Source: an uncultured Eubacteriales bacterium (GTDB lineage Bacteria; Bacillota; Clostridia; Peptostreptococcales; Anaerovoracaceae). Taken from it: a DNA stretch of 64,000 nt. The notes under the pieces are model-generated. The model was given only the letters and a program-made list of their open reading frames with translations, was not told the origin of the DNA and made no database searches. How positions within the stretch are numbered: the first letter of the stretch is position 1; every line of letters starts with the position of its first letter. Shown here piece by piece: positions 61,435 to 64,000 of this stretch. The stretch is taken from contig UQNJ01000001.1 in NCBI GenBank assembly GCA_900542295.1, positions 1 through 64,000 of the forward strand. Direction: 5' to 3'. The position numbers and the translations under genes are program-made.

Positions 61435-62646
61435 ATGCTTACACTAAAAGCCTTTGAAGAAGCCGTCGAGGTAGTAAAAAAAGTCGCAATAGAAACAGAA
61501 CTTTTATACAGCAGATTTCTAAGCGAGCAAACAGGAAACAAAGTATATCTTAAACCGGAAAACTTACAGATAACAGGTGCATACAAGCTAAGAGGAGCTT
61601 ACTACAAGATAAGCACCCTTACCGAAGAAGAACGAGCCAAAGGCCTTGTAACAGCCTCTGCAGGAAATCATGCACAGGGAGTCGCATACGCATCCAAGGC
61701 TTACGGATGCAAGGCAATCATAGTAATGCCAACAACTACTCCGCTCATGAAAGTTGACAGAACCAAGAGCTATGGAGCAGAAGTAGTTCTTCATGGAGAT
61801 GTATATGATGAGTCAGCAGCATATGCAGCCAAGCTTGCCGAAGAAAAAGGATATACCTTTATTCATCCATTTGACGACCCGGCAGTAGCCACAGGTCAGG
61901 GAACAATAGCAATGGAAATTATAAAGGAACTTCCTCTTGTGGATTACATACTGGTTCCCATCGGCGGCGGCGGACTTGCAACCGGAGTATCCACTCTTGC
62001 AAAGCTTCTCAATCCAAAAATAAAAGTAATAGGAGTTGAGCCTGCAGGAGCAGCAAGCCTCAAAGCCTCTTTTGAAAAAGGCAAACCTGTAACTCTAAAC
62101 CAAATCTCTACTATAGCAGACGGAACAGCAGTAAAAACTCCCGGACAAAAGATTTTCCCTTACCTTCAGCAAGGTCTTGATGATATAATAACTGTCGAAG
62201 ACGATGAACTCATAGTATCATTTTTAGACATGGTGGAAAATCATAAACTCATAATAGAAAATTCAGGACTGCTTTCTGTAGCTGCCTTAAAGCATCTTGA
62301 TGTTAAAGATAAAAAAATAGTTTCTATACTGAGCGGCGGCAATATGGATATAATTACAATGTCATCTGTAGTTCAGCTTGGTCTTATAATGAGAGACAGA
62401 ATATTTACAGTTTCTGTACTTCTTCCTGATAAACCGGGTGAACTTGTAAGAGTGGCGTCTACCATAGCAAAAGAGCAAGGCAATGTAGTAAAGCTTGAGC
62501 ATAACCAGTTTGTGACGACCAATCGTACAGCTGCCGTGGAGCTGAAGATTACCATCGAAGCCTTTGGCACGGAGCATAAGAATAAAATATGCAAGGCTCT
62601 CAAAAACGCAGGCTATGACCCTAAACTGATAAGCGTTATAATGTAG
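61435..62646 (+). CDS. ilvA: Threonine ammonia-lyase with C-terminal ACT-like domain
   Basis: A 403-residue PLP enzyme turning threonine to 2-oxobutyrate, the first committed step to isoleucine. The Schiff-base lysine is in ITGAYKLRGAYY (about 45-56), SAGNHAQGVAYA near 76-87 and the glycine loop PIGGGGLATG near 176-185. The last ~75 residues (LLPDKPGELVRVASTIA and on) form a single ACT-like domain, as in the short Firmicutes forms. Its presence inside a leu operon explains control by an Ile-rich leader. A catabolic role cannot be ruled out. Confidence 0.92.
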   Translation: MLTLKAFEEAVEVVKKVAIETELLYSRFLSEQTGNKVYLKPENLQITGAYKLRGAYYKISTLTEEERAKGLVTASAGNHAQGVAYASKAYGCKAIIVMPTTTPLMKVDRTKSYGAEVVLHGDVYDESAAYAAKLAEEKGYTFIHPFDDPAVATGQGTIAMEIIKELPLVDYILVPIGGGGLATGVSTLAKLLNPKIKVIGVEPAGAASLKASFEKGKPVTLNQISTIADGTAVKTPGQKIFPYLQQGLDDIITVEDDELIVSFLDMVENHKLIIENSGLLSVAALKHLDVKDKKIVSILSGGNMDIITMSSVVQLGLIMRDRIFTVSVLLPDKPGELVRVASTIAKEQGNVVKLEHNQFVTTNRTAAVELKITIEAFGTEHKNKICKALKNAGYDPKLISVIM

Positions 62647-62671
62647 CCGGCTTGAAAGGAGATATATCAGT

Positions 62672-63748
62672 ATGAATTATAAAATTGCCGTAATACCGGG
62701 AGATGGTATCGGCCCTGAAGTTATAAAAGAAGCCATAAAGGTTTTGGATGCAGTCGCTCTGAAATTCGGTCATACCTTTGAATATGAATACCTTGCGGCA
62801 GGGGGAGACGCTATTGATAAGACAGGCAGGTGCCTGCCTGACGAAACCGTGAAATCAGCAAAAGAAGCAGATGCTGTACTACTTGGAGCAGTAGGCGGAC
62901 CTAAATGGGATAATCTTCCCGGAGATCTCCGCCCTGAAAGAGCACTGTTAGGTCTTAGAAAAGCTTTGGGACTCTTTGCGAATCTCAGACCTGCAATCAT
63001 GTTCGATCAGCTTAAGGATGCATGCCCTCTGAAAGAAGAAAAAGTCAGAGGGGGCCTTGATATCTTAGTAGTAAGAGAACTTACAGGCGGCATATATTTC
63101 GGAGAAAAGGGAATAAAAGACAGCGGCGACATGGGCAAAACAGCCTATGATGTCGAATCCTACTCGGAAAAAGAAGTGGAAAGAGTAGCAGAAACAGCGT
63201 TTTCCATGGCAATGAAAAGGAATAAAAAAGTGACCAGCGTAGACAAGGCGAATGTACTTGAAAGCTCACGACTCTGGAGAAAAACGGTAGCCAAGGTTGC
63301 GGAAAAATATCCTGAGGTTACACTTGAAAACCTTTATGTCGATAATGCATCAATGCAGCTCGTATATAATCCGAAACAATTCGATGTAATAGTTACAAAC
63401 AATATTTTCGGCGATATTCTTTCAGATGAGGCCAGTATGATTACAGGTTCCATAGGTATGCTGCCGTCTGCAAGTCTTGCCGAGGGCAACTTCGGAATGT
63501 ATGAACCGGTACACGGTTCAGCTCCCGATATTGCAGGAACAGGAAAAGCTAATCCTACGGCTGCTGTACTTTCGGCAGCAATGATGTTAAAATATACATT
63601 TGGACTTGCAGAAGAATCCAGTGCTGTTGAAAATGCCGTTAAATCGGTTCTTCATGACGGATACAGAACTTCCGATATCATGACAGACGGCTGCACTAAG
63701 GTTACAACTTCTCAAATGGGAAATCTGATTTCAGAAAAACTGAGGTAA
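62672..63748 (+). CDS. leuB: 3-isopropylmalate dehydrogenase
   Basis: A 358-residue NAD-dependent enzyme, third step of leucine synthesis. PGDGIGPEV (about 9-17), VRELTGGIYFGEKG (about 134-147), the YVDNASMQLV segment near 222-231 and NIFGDILSDEASM (about 247-259) are classic. AAGGAGATATATCAGT precedes the ATG. It is followed after 6 bases by the next gene. Confidence 0.96.
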   Translation: MNYKIAVIPGDGIGPEVIKEAIKVLDAVALKFGHTFEYEYLAAGGDAIDKTGRCLPDETVKSAKEADAVLLGAVGGPKWDNLPGDLRPERALLGLRKALGLFANLRPAIMFDQLKDACPLKEEKVRGGLDILVVRELTGGIYFGEKGIKDSGDMGKTAYDVESYSEKEVERVAETAFSMAMKRNKKVTSVDKANVLESSRLWRKTVAKVAEKYPEVTLENLYVDNASMQLVYNPKQFDVIVTNNIFGDILSDEASMITGSIGMLPSASLAEGNFGMYEPVHGSAPDIAGTGKANPTAAVLSAAMMLKYTFGLAEESSAVENAVKSVLHDGYRTSDIMTDGCTKVTTSQMGNLISEKLR

Positions 63749-63754
63749 ATAAAT

Positions 63755-64000
63755 ATGTATAAATCACTTGAAAACCTTATTATATTTTCTGAAGGAGAAG
63801 GAAGAGCTATTCTTGATGAAATAGCGTTAATATGCCGTCTTTCGGAAAAAGGAGAGGATATAAAAGAAAGAGCCTTTCAAGCGGTCAGAAACATTCTTAA
63901 AACTGCATCAAAGTATGGTTTCAGCGGCAACTTATGGAAAAATACAGTTGCATTATATATAGCGTATAACGAAAATCCTTTTTCGCTTTCTGCTGAAAGA
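63755..64000 (+). CDS. Probable DUF815 ATPase, N-terminal part (cut by the window edge)
   Basis: The first 82 codons of a gene running off the window, ATG 6 bases after leuB. The segment GFSGNLWKNTVALYIAYNENPFSL near 56-79 is like the N-terminal helical part of DUF815 AAA-type ATPases of Firmicutes; the ATPase core is not in view. A weak ribosome site (TGAGGT) lies at the end of leuB. The assignment is tentative. Confidence 0.5.
   Translation, partial: MYKSLENLIIFSEGEGRAILDEIALICRLSEKGEDIKERAFQAVRNILKTASKYGFSGNLWKNTVALYIAYNENPFSLSAER

Overview
The window looks like a piece of chromosome from a low-to-moderate GC anaerobic Firmicute of the class Clostridia. The grounds are Firmicutes-type housekeeping gene orders (secDF fusion, then relA-dtd-MBL hydrolase-hemZ-hisS-aspS; nadD-yqeK-rsfS-leuS; mltG-trmR-trhP), RNase J, a giant 2-hydroxyacyl-CoA dehydratase activase, oxygen-independent HemZ and a flavin/iron-sulfur NAD(P) complex of the kind found in acetogens and amino-acid fermenters. 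Most of the window is densely packed on the + strand. I cannot name the genus from sequence alone; no rRNA genes, CRISPR arrays or intact mobile elements were seen.

Layout. 0-4.6 kb: prfC (minus) and a MATE pump share a divergent, overlapping promoter region; an EamA transporter and a cysteine-cluster protein follow on the minus strand. 4.8-9.0 kb: a 1405-residue acyl-CoA dehydratase activase. 9.1-10.4 kb: a decayed accessory patch (secreted protein without a start, plus a probably frameshifted gene). 10.6-19.6 kb: yebC, a 6S RNA, focA-type channel, OPT transporter, polA, coaE, an orphan solute-binding protein, tRNA-Leu(CAA), yajC. 19.7-20.4 kb: a second decayed patch. 20.6-42.9 kb: a long run of housekeeping genes for protein export, stringent response, tRNA charging, NAD synthesis, RNA decay and tRNA modification. 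43.0-48.7 kb: a three-gene NuoE/NuoF/(NuoG+NfnB) fusion complex, best read as a Sporomusa-type (Stn) transhydrogenase. 49.4-57.6 kb: an accessory locus with a stand-alone C39 peptidase domain, three paralogous lipoproteins (one broken by a stop codon), and a complete ABC importer containing an unusual adaptor-like membrane protein. 57.6-63.7 kb: a leucine operon (leuA-leuC-leuD-ilvA-leuB) behind an isoleucine-rich leader peptide and an intrinsic terminator. The window ends inside a probable DUF815 ATPase gene.

How the genes work together. The stn-like complex would balance NADH, NADPH and ferredoxin in a fermentative cell, and the activase fits radical-type dehydration of 2-hydroxyacyl-CoA intermediates in amino-acid fermentation. 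The leu operon seems controlled by transcription attenuation that senses Ile-tRNA (with a little Leu), which fits the presence of ilvA in it. The most novel items are the lipoprotein/ABC/adaptor-like locus, the zinc-ribbon-DUF6054-like-NadD fusion, and the Ile-rich leader. Accessory genes in this window show repeated decay (lost start, in-frame stops, a truncated transporter), whereas all housekeeping genes are intact.
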